Origin: Oscillospiraceae bacterium
GTDB lineage: Bacteria; Bacillota; Clostridia; Oscillospirales; Acutalibacteraceae
Length of the DNA: 64,000 nucleotides
Direction of reading: 5' to 3'
Assembly (NCBI GenBank): GCA_015066345.1
Contig: SVOQ01000001.1
Location: 91,082 to 155,081, forward strand
The notes below the pieces were generated by a model. The model did no database searches. It saw only the letters and a program-made list of their open reading frames with translations, and was not told the origin of the DNA. The translations under genes and the position numbers were made by a program. This document shows positions 43,740 through 52,623 of the stretch, one piece after another. Each line of letters begins with the position of its first letter. The first letter of the stretch is position 1.

Positions 43740-44934
43740 AATAATACGCTTCGCGTTTCTTTTTCTTTATGAATTTATAAAGTAAGTATGCCACTACAAG
43801 TACAACAGTAACTGAAAGACCGATATAAACATCAAGGTTTGTGTTACCCTCGATTTTAAGCTCGTTCCAAAGGGTTGTCATATACTGTTGGGTTTCATAA
43901 TCAAGGTTTTCGAACATTTCGGTTTTGGGCATATCTTCTTTTTCAGGATAAAGAATGGGGTTGCCCTTAAGGTCGTAGTCATCCGACTCTAAAACAAGCT
44001 TATGAGGGGATGCGTAGCAGATGTAGTTGGCGTTTGCAACGGCTATTTCTTCCTCACACATAAAGTTTATGTAAAGTTCAGCCGCCTCTTTGTTTTCTGC
44101 ATTTTTAGGAATACACATTGCATCCACAAAGAAATTTACACCCTCTTTAGGATAAACAAATGCAAGGTCGGGGTTTACATCATACATTGTAAGAAAGTCA
44201 CCTGCATAGTAGGGAGCGAGAGCCGCGTCGCCACTTTCCATCTTGTTATAAACCTCGTCCATAACGTACGATGCAACCAAAGGATTCTGCTTTTTAAGTA
44301 CGGCAATAGCTTCATCCCATTGTTTTATGTCAGAGTTATTAATGCTCTGTCCTAAGTAAAGTTGGGCAATACCGAAAGCATCACGGGGGTTATTGAACAT
44401 AAGGATTTTACCCTCGTATTTTTCATCCCATAAAACACCCCAACTATCGGGTGAGCCTTCAACCATAGTGGTATTGTAAATAAGACCAACCATACCGACA
44501 GTGTATGTTACGGTGTATTTATTGTCGGGGTCGTAATAAAGACCTTTGTATTCGTCGAGAATATATTTGTAATTAGGAATGTTTTCGAAGTTTAACTCCG
44601 CTAACATTTCTTCCTCAACAAGTTTTGCAATCATATAGTCCGACGGGATAACCAAGTCGTAGTTTGCACCGCCGCTTTTGAGTTTGTTGTACATATTCTC
44701 GTTGCTTTCGTAGTTGGTATAATTGACTTTTATACCGTACTTTTCCTCGAAAGCTTTGTTAACGTCTAAAGAGCCGTCCTGTCCGTCCGAAATATATTCA
44801 CCCCAGTTGTAAACGTTAAGGGTTGTGCCCTTAAGGTGGGAATAATCCTTTTCACCTTTTGCAAAAACTACGGGGGACATACAGGCGATAACAATGAATA
44901 AAGCAAAAACAACTGAAGAAAGGCGTTTAATCAT
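43738..44934 (-). CDS. potD: Polyamine ABC transporter substrate-binding protein with C-terminal membrane anchor
   Basis: A 398-residue PotD/PotF-like protein. The signal sequence (1-26) includes a possible lipobox VIAC. The binding domain starts LNVYNWGEYISDG, typical of polyamine binders, with YTNYESNENMYNKLKSGGANYDLVIPSDYM and TVGMVGLIYN. Unlike most PotD proteins it ends in a transmembrane helix (about 365-387) and KKKKREAYY, so it may be held in the membrane at both ends or by the C-terminal anchor. The start overlaps potC by 4 bp. Spermidine or putrescine is the likely ligand. Confidence 0.9.
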   Translation of the reverse strand: MIKRLSSVVFALFIVIACMSPVVFAKGEKDYSHLKGTTLNVYNWGEYISDGQDGSLDVNKAFEEKYGIKVNYTNYESNENMYNKLKSGGANYDLVIPSDYMIAKLVEEEMLAELNFENIPNYKYILDEYKGLYYDPDNKYTVTYTVGMVGLIYNTTMVEGSPDSWGVLWDEKYEGKILMFNNPRDAFGIAQLYLGQSINNSDIKQWDEAIAVLKKQNPLVASYVMDEVYNKMESGDAALAPYYAGDFLTMYDVNPDLAFVYPKEGVNFFVDAMCIPKNAENKEAAELYINFMCEEEIAVANANYICYASPHKLVLESDDYDLKGNPILYPEKEDMPKTEMFENLDYETQQYMTTLWNELKIEGNTNLDVYIGLSVTVVLVVAYLLYKFIKKKKREAYY

Positions 44935-45761
44935 TTCTTTGCACCGCCTTTCTTTGATAATTTCTTATCACCACGGGCACTTATGATATTTGAAACAATC
45001 AGAAGTACAAGAATGGCGAGGAAAATCAAAGTTGAAAGTGCGTACATATCAGGTGTAACGCGACGCTTTGTCATAGAGAATATACGAATGGGCAAGGTCT
45101 GTGATGTAGTGCCGCTTACAAAGTAACTGATAATAAAATCGTCAACGGAAAGAGTGAATGCCATCATAAGACCCGAAACTATACCGGGTATAATAGCGGG
45201 TAACACAACCTTGAAGAAAGCCTGTGCGGGTGTGCAACCTAAATCCTGAGCCGCCTCCGCAAGGTGGAGGTCGGTCTGACGGAGTTTGGGTAATACGTTA
45301 AGAATTACATAGGGTAATTCAAATGTTACGTGGGCAATAATAAGGGTGGGGAAACCGAGAGTACCGGTTTTGCCGAAAATCGCACCGATGAACACGAAAA
45401 GGAGCATCATAGAAACACCCGTAACAATTTCGGGGTTCATCATAGGAATGTTTGTAACGGTCATAATACCCGTTTTTACAAGTTTGTTTTTATAACCGTA
45501 TATTCCTGTTGCAGCGGCAGTACCCATAACCGTTGATATAATTGATGACACAACCGCAACTATCATAGAATTTTTAAATGCGGAAAGGGTTGCGGCATCG
45601 TTGAAAAGCTCTTTGTACCAATAAAGGGAAAAGCCCTCAAAAACGGATGTGCTTTTACCGGAGTTGAAACTGAAAATTATAAGCACAGCAATGGGTGCGT
45701 ATAAGAATATAAACACAAGTGCCGTATAAAGTTTTCCGCCGATGGAGGTTTTCTTTGTCAT
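44931..45761 (-). CDS. potC: Spermidine/putrescine ABC transporter permease PotC
   Basis: A 276-residue, six-helix permease with the PotC start ALVFIFLYAPIAVLIIFSFNSGKS and the ABC-contact EAA loop EAAQDLGCTPAQAFFKVVLPAIIPGIVSG. It forms the channel with PotB. It overlaps both neighbours by 4 bp (potB upstream, potD downstream), so translation of the operon is coupled. Confidence 0.95.
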   Translation of the reverse strand: MTKKTSIGGKLYTALVFIFLYAPIAVLIIFSFNSGKSTSVFEGFSLYWYKELFNDAATLSAFKNSMIVAVVSSIISTVMGTAAATGIYGYKNKLVKTGIMTVTNIPMMNPEIVTGVSMMLLFVFIGAIFGKTGTLGFPTLIIAHVTFELPYVILNVLPKLRQTDLHLAEAAQDLGCTPAQAFFKVVLPAIIPGIVSGLMMAFTLSVDDFIISYFVSGTTSQTLPIRIFSMTKRRVTPDMYALSTLIFLAILVLLIVSNIISARGDKKLSKKGGAKK

Positions 45762-46582
45762 AAGATAACACCTCCGTCGTCATCTGAAAATCGGTTCATA
45801 ACCGCAAGACAGATGAAAATGAGAATCATAAGTACAAATGAAAGAGATGCACCAAGATTAAAGTTGTTTGCGGTCTGGAACTGAGTTTCTATAATATCAC
45901 CGATAAGTATTGTACCCGTACCGCCTAATTTCTGTGAAATGTAGAAAGTACTTACAGAGGGGACGAATACCATAGTGAAGCCTGAAACAATACCGGGTAC
46001 GCTAAGGGGTATTGTAACATTTCTGAATACGTCCAGCTTGTTGCCGCCCAAATCCTGAGCCGCTTCAATAAGAGAGTGGTCAGTTTTAAGCATAACGGTG
46101 TAGATGGGTAAAATCATATAGGGCAGGAAGTTATAAACCATACCCAGTACAACTGCACCGCGGGTGTTTATTAACTGTAACGGCTCGAAGCCAAGACTTG
46201 TAATAGCTGTGTTAATAAGACCCGTATCCTCTAAAATGGTCATCCATGAATATGTACGTAAAAGGAAGTTCATCCACATAGGTAACATAATAAGCATGGT
46301 CATTGTGCTTTGCTTTTCGGGACCCTTCTGAGCCATAATGTAGGCGAGGGGATACGCAATAATAAGGCACACAACCGTAGCCACAAGACCCAACCATATA
46401 GAGAGTAAAAATGTGTCTGTGTATTTAGTAAGACCTGTAATATTTTCAATAGTGAACGCCCCGGTATTATCGGTAAAGGCGTAGTAAGCAACCATACATA
46501 AAGGAACGATAATGAATAACGCCGCCCAGACAATGTACGGAGCCCCTGCTAACCGGGACATAAGTGAAGACTTTTTATTCAC
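45758..46582 (-). CDS. potB: Spermidine/putrescine ABC transporter permease PotB
   Basis: About 274 residues with six membrane helices: PYIVWAALFIIVPLCMVAYYAF near the start, PMWMNFLLRTYSWMTIL, and the EAA loop EAAQDLGGNKLDVFRNVTIPLSVPGIVSG. Annotated from GTG at 46582 because AAAGGAGTGCTGACC places a ribosome site 8 nt before it; the ATG at 46600 lies inside that leader, and a later ATG (46561) is possible. It pairs with PotC. Confidence 0.93.
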   Translation of the reverse strand: MNKKSSLMSRLAGAPYIVWAALFIIVPLCMVAYYAFTDNTGAFTIENITGLTKYTDTFLLSIWLGLVATVVCLIIAYPLAYIMAQKGPEKQSTMTMLIMLPMWMNFLLRTYSWMTILEDTGLINTAITSLGFEPLQLINTRGAVVLGMVYNFLPYMILPIYTVMLKTDHSLIEAAQDLGGNKLDVFRNVTIPLSVPGIVSGFTMVFVPSVSTFYISQKLGGTGTILIGDIIETQFQTANNFNLGASLSFVLMILIFICLAVMNRFSDDDGGVIL

Positions 46583-46619
46583 GGTCAGCACTCCTTTCAT
46601 AGTTCAAATAGTAGTGGAA

Positions 46620-47747
46620 TTATTCGTCGTCTTCCTCATAAACTGTGGCATCTGAAAGTTCATCAAATTCTTCGCTGAATGAACTGTAGTCGCCGTAAAG
46701 ACCGGAGTACTGAGATTTTTTCATAATGTGAATAGCATCAGGTTCAACGTTGATACCGATTGTGGAACCTACCTCTTGGAATTCGGTGGACTGAATCATC
46801 CACTTGAAGCCTTTGATTTCCACGATTATTTCGTAGTAAACACCCTTGAAAGTAATGGATGTAACAACACCCGAAATCATTGATTTTTCAACGGGCACAA
46901 CGTCAACATCCTCGGGTCTGACAACAACGTCAACCTTTTCGTCAACGCCGAAGCCCTTGTCAAGACATTTGAATTTATGTCCTGCCATTTCAACCCAGAA
47001 ATCGGCACGCATAACACCCTCGATAATATTACTTTCACCGATGAAATCCGCAACGAAAGCGTTTTTGGGTTCGTTGTAAATATCCGTAGGTGTACCGATT
47101 TGTTGAATAACGCCCGAGTCCATAACAACAATAGTGTCGGACATTGAAAGAGCCTCTTCCTGGTCGTGGGTAACGTAGATAAAGGTGATGCCGAGACGTT
47201 GTTGAATATTCTTAAGCTCAACCTGCATATCCTTACGAAGCTTAAGGTCAAGAGCACCCAAGGGTTCGTCAAGAAGGAGTACGCGGGGCTTAACAACCAA
47301 CGCACGGGCGATGGCAACACGCTGTTGCTGACCACCGGAAAGAGAAGATATATTTCTACGCTCAAAGCCCTTAAGGTTTATAAGTTCGAGCATTTCAGTA
47401 ACTGCCTCTTTGATTTCCTTTTCGGGGGTCTTTTTAAGGCGGAGACCGAATGCGATATTCTCGTAAACATTAAGATGGGGGAACAGAGCGTAACGCTGAA
47501 AAATGGTGTTCAACTGCCTCTTGTGGGGCGGAACACCATTGATTATTTTACCGTCAAAGATAACATCGCCCGAATCAGGCTCCAAAAAACCTGCAATCAT
47601 TCTGAGCGTAGTTGTCTTACCGCAACCGGAGGGGCCTAAAAAGGTTATAAACTCCTTGTCACGGATATATAAATTCATATTTTCTATTATTTGTTGGCCG
47701 TCAAATGCGACGGATATATTCTTTAATTCAATAATGTTGTTGGACAA
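46620..47747 (-). CDS. potA: Spermidine/putrescine ABC transporter ATPase PotA
   Basis: A 375-residue ABC ATPase: Walker [12 protein letters not shown]-loop [14 protein letters not shown], signature [15 protein letters not shown], Walker [13 protein letters not shown], and the switch His in YVTHDQEEA. The C-terminal TOBE-type region (about 240-355) is regulatory. An acidic tail closes the protein. It starts with TTG (47747) 8 nt after AAAGGGG; no ATG fits. It is the first gene of potABCD and lies behind a structured leader of about 180 nt with an intrinsic-terminator-like hairpin. Confidence 0.95.
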   Translation of the reverse strand: MSNNIIELKNISVAFDGQQIIENMNLYIRDKEFITFLGPSGCGKTTTLRMIAGFLEPDSGDVIFDGKIINGVPPHKRQLNTIFQRYALFPHLNVYENIAFGLRLKKTPEKEIKEAVTEMLELINLKGFERRNISSLSGGQQQRVAIARALVVKPRVLLLDEPLGALDLKLRKDMQVELKNIQQRLGITFIYVTHDQEEALSMSDTIVVMDSGVIQQIGTPTDIYNEPKNAFVADFIGESNIIEGVMRADFWVEMAGHKFKCLDKGFGVDEKVDVVVRPEDVDVVPVEKSMISGVVTSITFKGVYYEIIVEIKGFKWMIQSTEFQEVGSTIGINVEPDAIHIMKKSQYSGLYGDYSSFSEEFDELSDATVYEEDDE

Positions 47748-47806
47748 TTATGCAGCCCCTTTCCGCAAATTAAGAATATCTGGACTAACCCCTTAGAATT
47801 AATCCA

Positions 47807-47927
47807 AAAGAAAAAACCACCTACCCAAAGAACATAAAAATGTTTTCTTCAAATTGGTGAATTTTATTTGTCCGTGGCATCAACAAAGTTTGAACCCGTG
47901 ACGGCTGACACGTTATTTTTAATTTGC
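47807..47927 (-). promoter_or_regulatory. Structured, attenuator-like leader of potABCD
   Basis: In transcript order, a possible aptamer-like fold (47912-47868) comes first: CCGU pairs with ACGG and an inner UUCAA with UUGA, with a bulge. Then comes a long hairpin (47859-47818) with outer CACC/GGUG and inner AACAU-UUUU-AUGUU, followed by GUUUUUUCUUUU (47817-47806). The hairpin plus U-run is terminator-like yet lies 60 nt before the potA start. Polyamine-responsive attenuation is a hypothesis. I do not recognise a known riboswitch consensus. Confidence 0.5.
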
Positions 47928-47933
47928 AATTTA

Positions 47934-47962
47934 AATATATATATATTTAAGGTAAATGTCAA
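47934..47962 (-). promoter_or_regulatory. potABCD promoter
   Basis: On the minus strand TTGACA (47962-47957), 17 bp, TATATT (47939-47934). The transcript starts near 47927. Confidence 0.75.
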
Positions 47963-47998
47963 TATATTTTTGAAAATGTTGAAAAATAAATTTTTTTG

Positions 47999-49051
47999 TC
48001 AAAGGGTGCAATATAACAGTGTATCCCACGCGGGAATGTAGGGATGATGACGCAAATGAATTTTATATCGGGGGTTAATACTGTTTATTAATATAGCTAA
48101 GTCAAAAACATCCTCGCTCTTGTGGTAGGCGGCAATGTTTAATTTTGGGGAGAACTTCTCTAAAATACTACTTCCGCCACTTAAAATATCATATTCACAA
48201 CCCTCCGAGTCTATTTTTATATAGGTTGGCCCGGCATTTTCACATAAAGTGTTAAGACTTACGGAATTGGTGGGTTTGTCACCGCCGACTGAGGACTGTC
48301 TGCCGTGAACATTTGAAAAGCCCACAACGCCGTCAGTATCGGTAACTGCGGCGTTAAAGGCTTTGAAATTATTAAGATTTTTACAGTGTTCTATGAGTTT
48401 TAAGTAGGTTTTACTGTCGGGCTCGGCACAGATAATTTCTTTGTATGTACCGCCCGAGTATTTGAGAAAAGTATCCACCGTGTCACCACGGTATGCACCT
48501 ATATCAATATATGTTTCGTTGTCACGAAGTTTGAGAATATTTTCAAAGGCTTCATTTTCGGGAGTGGTTATTGCTTTTAGTGTGTTAAGCTCACCACCGT
48601 ATAAAAAATTCACATAGCCTTTATAAATTTCTCTCGAAAAATCATCGGCAAAAAGATTATACGCCAGTTGGATTTTTTGTTTGTTAGCATAAGCAAAATC
48701 AGCATCAAAAACACGTGTGCCGATTACGGGTACGCAGGGTACAAGAACACGATGTTTTTGGGCGATGCTATAAATATTCTCCATAACAGAGGGGATGGAT
48801 GTGCCGAAGGTTATAATAACCGTGAAATTACCGAGGGTTTCCTCAAAATAACTTAAAGGCATAACGGAAAAACCGCGGAATGTGCGGTTTCTGACGAAAG
48901 TACTACTTGCGGTAACACCCGAAAGGGGTATTTTACGTTGTTCAAGAATATCCATAACCTTGTCCGCACCATTTCCCGTGCCGTACATTATTATAGGTTC
49001 TTCTGTTTTTTCGAGCTTTTCCCATACACTGATATCGGTTATTATATCCAC
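47999..49051 (-). CDS. FkbM-family methyltransferase with N-terminal Rossmann-like domain
   Basis: A 350-residue protein. Residues about 18-110 look like a sugar-modifying or PglD/CapD-like nucleotide-binding segment (PIIMYGTGNGADKVMDIL, FTVIITFGTSIPSV). The C-terminal FkbM methyltransferase has YIDIGAYRGDTVDTFLKY (SAM site), EIICAEPDSKTYLKL and TYIKIDSEGCEYDIL. FkbM enzymes O-methylate sugars, lipids or polyketides. A 67-codon in-frame extension upstream lacks a ribosome site; GTG at 49051 follows AAAAGGGG by 7 nt and is used. No glycan cluster surrounds it, so the substrate is unknown. Confidence 0.8.
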   Translation of the reverse strand: MDIITDISVWEKLEKTEEPIIMYGTGNGADKVMDILEQRKIPLSGVTASSTFVRNRTFRGFSVMPLSYFEETLGNFTVIITFGTSIPSVMENIYSIAQKHRVLVPCVPVIGTRVFDADFAYANKQKIQLAYNLFADDFSREIYKGYVNFLYGGELNTLKAITTPENEAFENILKLRDNETYIDIGAYRGDTVDTFLKYSGGTYKEIICAEPDSKTYLKLIEHCKNLNNFKAFNAAVTDTDGVVGFSNVHGRQSSVGGDKPTNSVSLNTLCENAGPTYIKIDSEGCEYDILSGGSSILEKFSPKLNIAAYHKSEDVFDLAILINSINPRYKIHLRHHPYIPAWDTLLYCTL

Positions 49052-49287
49052 TCTAACACCCCTTTTCGGGAATTGTAACATATATGTCGGGCTTGTGTCA
49101 ATTAATGCGTACACGCCTGAATTTTTGGTAATTCCTATGGTGTTGACTTGAATCAAGCAGCTTACAGTAGTGTGATTGACAATTGTTTGGTAATGTGTTA
49201 TGTTTGTTTTGGATATATTGGAAAAATACGGAACCGTCCTTCTGTCCCACAAATTTTCCCGAATGAATATGTTAAGGAGGTTGCTTG

Positions 49288-49770
49288 ATGAAAAAATACG
49301 GGAATATAATACTGAAAGCAGTATCCCTAATAGGTGTGTTTTTAATGATATTACCTGTTCCTGCTATTTTTATCTTTGATGATATACCAAAAGAGAAGAT
49401 AACCTCTTTATTAAATATATGGTTTTTTTTGATTTTGATATGTGGTATTGTTGTAGTGGTTTTGATACGTTTAGGCTATAGACCTGATGAAAAAGAGAAA
49501 GTCGAAAAAAACGGAAAACTAAAAGAAATTTATACTGTATACGGTCCCGTAGTTATGCGTGTATCAGTTGTTTTGTCTATTTTATTCCTTTTGTCGATAT
49601 TGGTTTGGGGCTTGATTATAAAAGAACAAGCTGTTTTTGAAATATTTGTTAAAATTAATTTTTATACAAGTATGTTTTTGGGAATACTGAGTTTTCTTCT
49701 CGGATTATTTTGTACGCCAAAAGAAAGTAGCAATTCTGAGGTATATAAATTGAATGCAATAATTTTATAG
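49288..49770 (+). CDS. Small multi-pass membrane protein, unrecognised
   Basis: 160 residues with about four hydrophobic helices (near 9-30, 42-60, 88-110 and 122-140) joined by charged loops. No family motif is recognisable. AAGGAGG (49274-49280) precedes the ATG at 49288 by 7 nt, so the gene is probably real. It is AT-rich compared with the core genes and begins an island of small hypothetical genes among repeats. A second small gene follows 14 bp later. Confidence 0.6.
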   Translation: MKKYGNIILKAVSLIGVFLMILPVPAIFIFDDIPKEKITSLLNIWFFLILICGIVVVVLIRLGYRPDEKEKVEKNGKLKEIYTVYGPVVMRVSVVLSILFLLSILVWGLIIKEQAVFEIFVKINFYTSMFLGILSFLLGLFCTPKESSNSEVYKLNAIIL

Positions 49771-49784
49771 ATTATAACAAATTT

Positions 49785-50285
49785 ATGGAAAGTGTTTTTT
49801 TGAAGAATAAATTCAAAAAGCATTACTACACCGAAACTAAAACCGGTTGTGTAATCTATGTTTACGAAGGAAGGAAATTTACTTCAATTAACTATTATTT
49901 TATAATTAATTTGATGGATTTATCTGACGAAAGTTCCCTTGTTGAATTGGAATCCTTTATGAATGAGGTTTTGCGTTCTGAAAGCGTACTTTGTTTTGGC
50001 ACGGTTAAGGCAAATGCTATGATTTGCGTTAATAAAAGAACAAATGACTTTGAAGAAAAATTGATTCAATGCTCAAAAGGATACAGAAGTTGGACAACTT
50101 TGGGTATCGGTGTGGTGTTTGATGAACAGCAGGTTTACTTGCCCTCTTGTAAAGGGCAGGTTCGCATTGGATTAATGCAGACTATGAAAAGAGAGTTCAA
50201 AGAATTGTTTGGTTTTTCTGAACCTGTCAGTAAAAATCCTATTATTCGCTGGATTGTCGGTAATAGCAGAAATAGATTTGATTGA
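49785..50285 (+). CDS. Unrecognised 166-residue soluble protein
   Basis: No signal peptide or membrane helix. Mixed alpha/beta composition with GCVIYVYEGRKFTSINYY and WTTLGIGVVFDEQQVYLPSCKGQ. No motif I can assign. It starts 14 bp after the small membrane protein gene and may be cotranscribed, though its own ribosome site is poor. It ends just before an inverted-repeat element at 50309-50443. Confidence 0.5.
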   Translation: MESVFLKNKFKKHYYTETKTGCVIYVYEGRKFTSINYYFIINLMDLSDESSLVELESFMNEVLRSESVLCFGTVKANAMICVNKRTNDFEEKLIQCSKGYRSWTTLGIGVVFDEQQVYLPSCKGQVRIGLMQTMKREFKELFGFSEPVSKNPIIRWIVGNSRNRFD

Positions 50286-50308
50286 CGAGACAGGACCAAT
50301 CAGAGCAA

Positions 50309-50443
50309 GACAGGGGACGGTTCTGTGTCTCGGTCTTAGCCCTCTGGAATTGCGTTAAAAACAGTAGTTAACTTTAATTTTTGAAATAGGATTCGGGGAT
50401 TGTTTGTGTGAATAATCAATAAGACATAGAACCGTCCCCTGTC
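50309..50443. mobile_element. MITE-like element with 22-bp terminal inverted repeats
   Basis: The 22-bp arms at 50309-50330 and 50422-50443 (core CAGGGGACGGTTCT and AGAACCGTCCCCTG) match at 21 of 22 positions and enclose 91 bp with no ORF. The same core occurs at 51155-51171, and a decayed one near 49230-49247. Such AGAACCGTCCCCTG palindromes are typical of non-autonomous REP/MITE sequences in Firmicutes. No transposase gene is in the window. Confidence 0.65.
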
Positions 50444-50513
50444 CTATTCAGACCTTATTTTTGAGGAAACGCCATGGTCAATGTTTAAAAGGGCGATAGG
50501 GTGGTAATTTATA

Positions 50514-51182
50514 ATGAGGAAAAAATTAATTATTATATTTTTGCTTTTAGTTTTGTGTTTAGGATTGTTTTTTGTCATAACAAATTCTGAAAATAAAGAT
50601 GTATATTTTACGAGTGATGTAAATAGTTATAATTCCGAGTTGTGTCCTGTTCCCCAAAATGTATTTCCAAAAGCGATACCTTCAAACGCACAAGTTGTTA
50701 CGTTTGGTTATTTTAATTATTGGCATGAGGCCAAGGACATTTATTTAGAAATAAAGTTTGATTCGAAAGAAGATATGGAAAAATATTTATCTGAAATAAA
50801 AACGACTTGTGAGTTGAAGTGTAATAACTCAAATCAAAAAAAATGTTTTTTTTATGATGAAAATATATACAACCACTTGTACAAAGACTTGTTTTGTATG
50901 GATTATGTTACATCAGAAGGTTATAAAGATTTTACGGGATATAGATTTATAAAAAAAGATACCAATTCAATGATTTATAAATGTAATTTTGGATTGATTT
51001 CGTATTCTTTTGAGGAATTAATTGTAATACATACATATGTCTACGGATGGTATATAAACGACGTACATAAACATATTCCTAAATATTTTGAACGTTTTGA
51101 TGTTCCTTTAAATCAAGAACATCAGCGTATTTTTCTGTTGAGGGAAAACCAATCAGGGGACGGTTCTGTGATTGAGCCGTAA
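50514..51182 (+). CDS. Unrecognised secreted or membrane-anchored protein with repeat-derived tail
   Basis: 222 residues. A strong N-terminal hydrophobic segment (KLIIIFLLLVLCLGLFFVIT) serves as signal or anchor. The body is rich in Cys, Tyr and Phe (CELKCNNSNQKKCFFY, YWHEAKDIYLEIKF) and AT-rich. The final residues ENQSGDGSVIEP are encoded by the CAGGGGACGGTTCTGTG repeat core at 51155-51171, so insertion of a repeat probably replaced the original C-terminus. Function is unknown. The ribosome site is weak (ATAATGAGG includes the ATG). Confidence 0.55.
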   Translation: MRKKLIIIFLLLVLCLGLFFVITNSENKDVYFTSDVNSYNSELCPVPQNVFPKAIPSNAQVVTFGYFNYWHEAKDIYLEIKFDSKEDMEKYLSEIKTTCELKCNNSNQKKCFFYDENIYNHLYKDLFCMDYVTSEGYKDFTGYRFIKKDTNSMIYKCNFGLISYSFEELIVIHTYVYGWYINDVHKHIPKYFERFDVPLNQEHQRIFLLRENQSGDGSVIEP

Positions 51183-51200
51183 TAGAAAAAAGACGATACA

Positions 51201-51230
51201 AAAATGAGGCTGTGAAAACAGCCTCATTTT
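51201..51230. terminator. Terminator between convergent small genes
   Basis: AAAATGAGGCTGT-GAAA-ACAGCCTCATTTT. Confidence 0.85.
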
Positions 51231-51256
51231 TATAAGTAAGAAAGCGTATATATGCT

Positions 51257-51496
51257 TTAGTGTGCTTGTTGCAGAGCTTCTCCGTTTTTCCAAATTCCCC
51301 TATGATTACGAAGTCCAAGTGAAATTTCGTATTCAATCAAAGCTTTTTCGGCTTTGTATCTGTGCAGGTTTTCTGAAGCACTCAGTTTTTTGTCGGGGGT
51401 GTTTACTGCGTGGCACTGTCTTTTTCTTATATTGCCGATACGCCACCAGTGGTATTCAATTTTTGCGGCAAGTAGCATTTGATTGAGACTTTTCAT
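51257..51496 (-). CDS. Unrecognised 79-residue basic protein
   Basis: Helical and basic: MKSLNQMLLAAKIEYHWWRIGNIRKR, then SASENLHRYKAEKALIEYEISLG. No motif is known to me. A good AAAAGGAG lies 9 nt before the ATG and a terminator follows, so it is likely a real gene. It may bind nucleic acid or a protein partner; this is a guess from charge alone. The gap 51497-51723 shows only AT-rich sequence with possible promoters for this gene and for cysE. Confidence 0.55.
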   Translation of the reverse strand: MKSLNQMLLAAKIEYHWWRIGNIRKRQCHAVNTPDKKLSASENLHRYKAEKALIEYEISLGLRNHRGIWKNGEALQQAH

Positions 51497-51723
51497 AGTC
51501 GATTCTCCTTTTCATTAAGTAATTGGATATAGTGTACTTAATATCCTTAACTATATTATACTTATTACCGTTGTCGATATTTGTCTTAAAACGGCACATA
51601 AGGAGAAAATTATTGAAAATATAAAGAAAAAATGATTTTTAAAGTGTTTTATGTATCTTTCGGGTGTTTTTTATTGTAAATACGCAGATTTTGTGATAAC
51701 ATAGGTTTAAGAGGTGATAGGTT

Positions 51724-52587
51724 ATGGATAAATTTCTTGAATCAATGGGGCTTGTTACGGGCACTGTAAAAGACCTTGAGGAAGTGAATGGCGAGTGCTT
51801 TTTAAAGGATACCTGCGACAGGTGTCTTATACCTAACAGAAAAGAAGTTGTAAAGGTTATAAAAGACTTACAGTCCTTACTTTTCCCCGATTATTTCAAG
51901 CATAGCGAAGGTAGTGAAAACGTTCTTTCTCAGACTGAATTAATGCTTAATATTTATAACCGCCTTGCTCAGCAGATAAAGGGTGCTTGTGAATTCAACC
52001 ACACGGTTATGGATAAAACCCCCGAAGAATTATGCAACGCATTTATAAGCGAACTTCCCCGCGTTAAAAGAATGCTTATTAAGGATATTGAGGCAATTTA
52101 TGAGGGCGACCCTGCGGCTAAATGCCATCAGGAGGTTCTTATTTGCTACCCCGGTTTTTATGCTATTTCAATATACAGACTTGCAAATGTTCTTTATAAC
52201 CTGAATGTTCCCCTTATTCCCCGTATTATGACGGAGTTTGCCCACGAAAAAACGGGTATTGATATTCACGCAGGTGCTACAATAGGCGAATATTTCTGTA
52301 TCGACCACGGTACAGGTATAGTAATCGGTGAAACAACCACCATCGGTAGCCGTGTTAAAATTTATCAGGGTGTTACCTTGGGTGCTAAGAGTTTCAAGGT
52401 TGACGAAAACGGTAATCCCGTTAAGAACATCAAGCGTCATCCCGATATCGGAAATAATGTGGTTATTTACGCCAACGCCACAATCCTCGGTGGCGACACC
52501 AAAATCGGTGACAATTGCGTCATCGGCGGTAATACCTGGCTTACACATTCCGTTGAAAGCGGTAAGGTTGTTTATTATGATAAATAA
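51724..52587 (+). CDS. cysE: Serine O-acetyltransferase
   Basis: A 287-residue protein of the long clostridial SAT type. A helical N-terminal domain (about 1-170) precedes the left-handed beta-helix: GIDIHAGATIGEYFCIDHGTGIVIGETTTIGSRVKIYQGVTLGAKSF, PDIGNNVVIYANATILGG and DNCVIGGNTWLTHSV. The conserved His and Asp (IDHGTG) of the active site are present. It makes O-acetylserine for cysteine synthesis. No cysK is adjacent. AGAGGTGATAGG is the ribosome site. Confidence 0.94.
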   Translation: MDKFLESMGLVTGTVKDLEEVNGECFLKDTCDRCLIPNRKEVVKVIKDLQSLLFPDYFKHSEGSENVLSQTELMLNIYNRLAQQIKGACEFNHTVMDKTPEELCNAFISELPRVKRMLIKDIEAIYEGDPAAKCHQEVLICYPGFYAISIYRLANVLYNLNVPLIPRIMTEFAHEKTGIDIHAGATIGEYFCIDHGTGIVIGETTTIGSRVKIYQGVTLGAKSFKVDENGNPVKNIKRHPDIGNNVVIYANATILGGDTKIGDNCVIGGNTWLTHSVESGKVVYYDK

Positions 52588-52592
52588 AAAAT

Positions 52593-52623
52593 TCGCAGTT
52601 CGTTTTTGAACTGCGATTTTTTT
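52593..52623. terminator. Bidirectional terminator
   Basis: TCGCAGTTC/GAACTGCGA stem followed by TTTTTTT, between convergent cysE and the next gene. Confidence 0.85.

Noticed and set aside
50309..50443. CRISPR-like repeat spacing of the CAGGGGACGG motif
   Set aside because: Only two arms in inverted orientation, no regular spacers and no cas genes.
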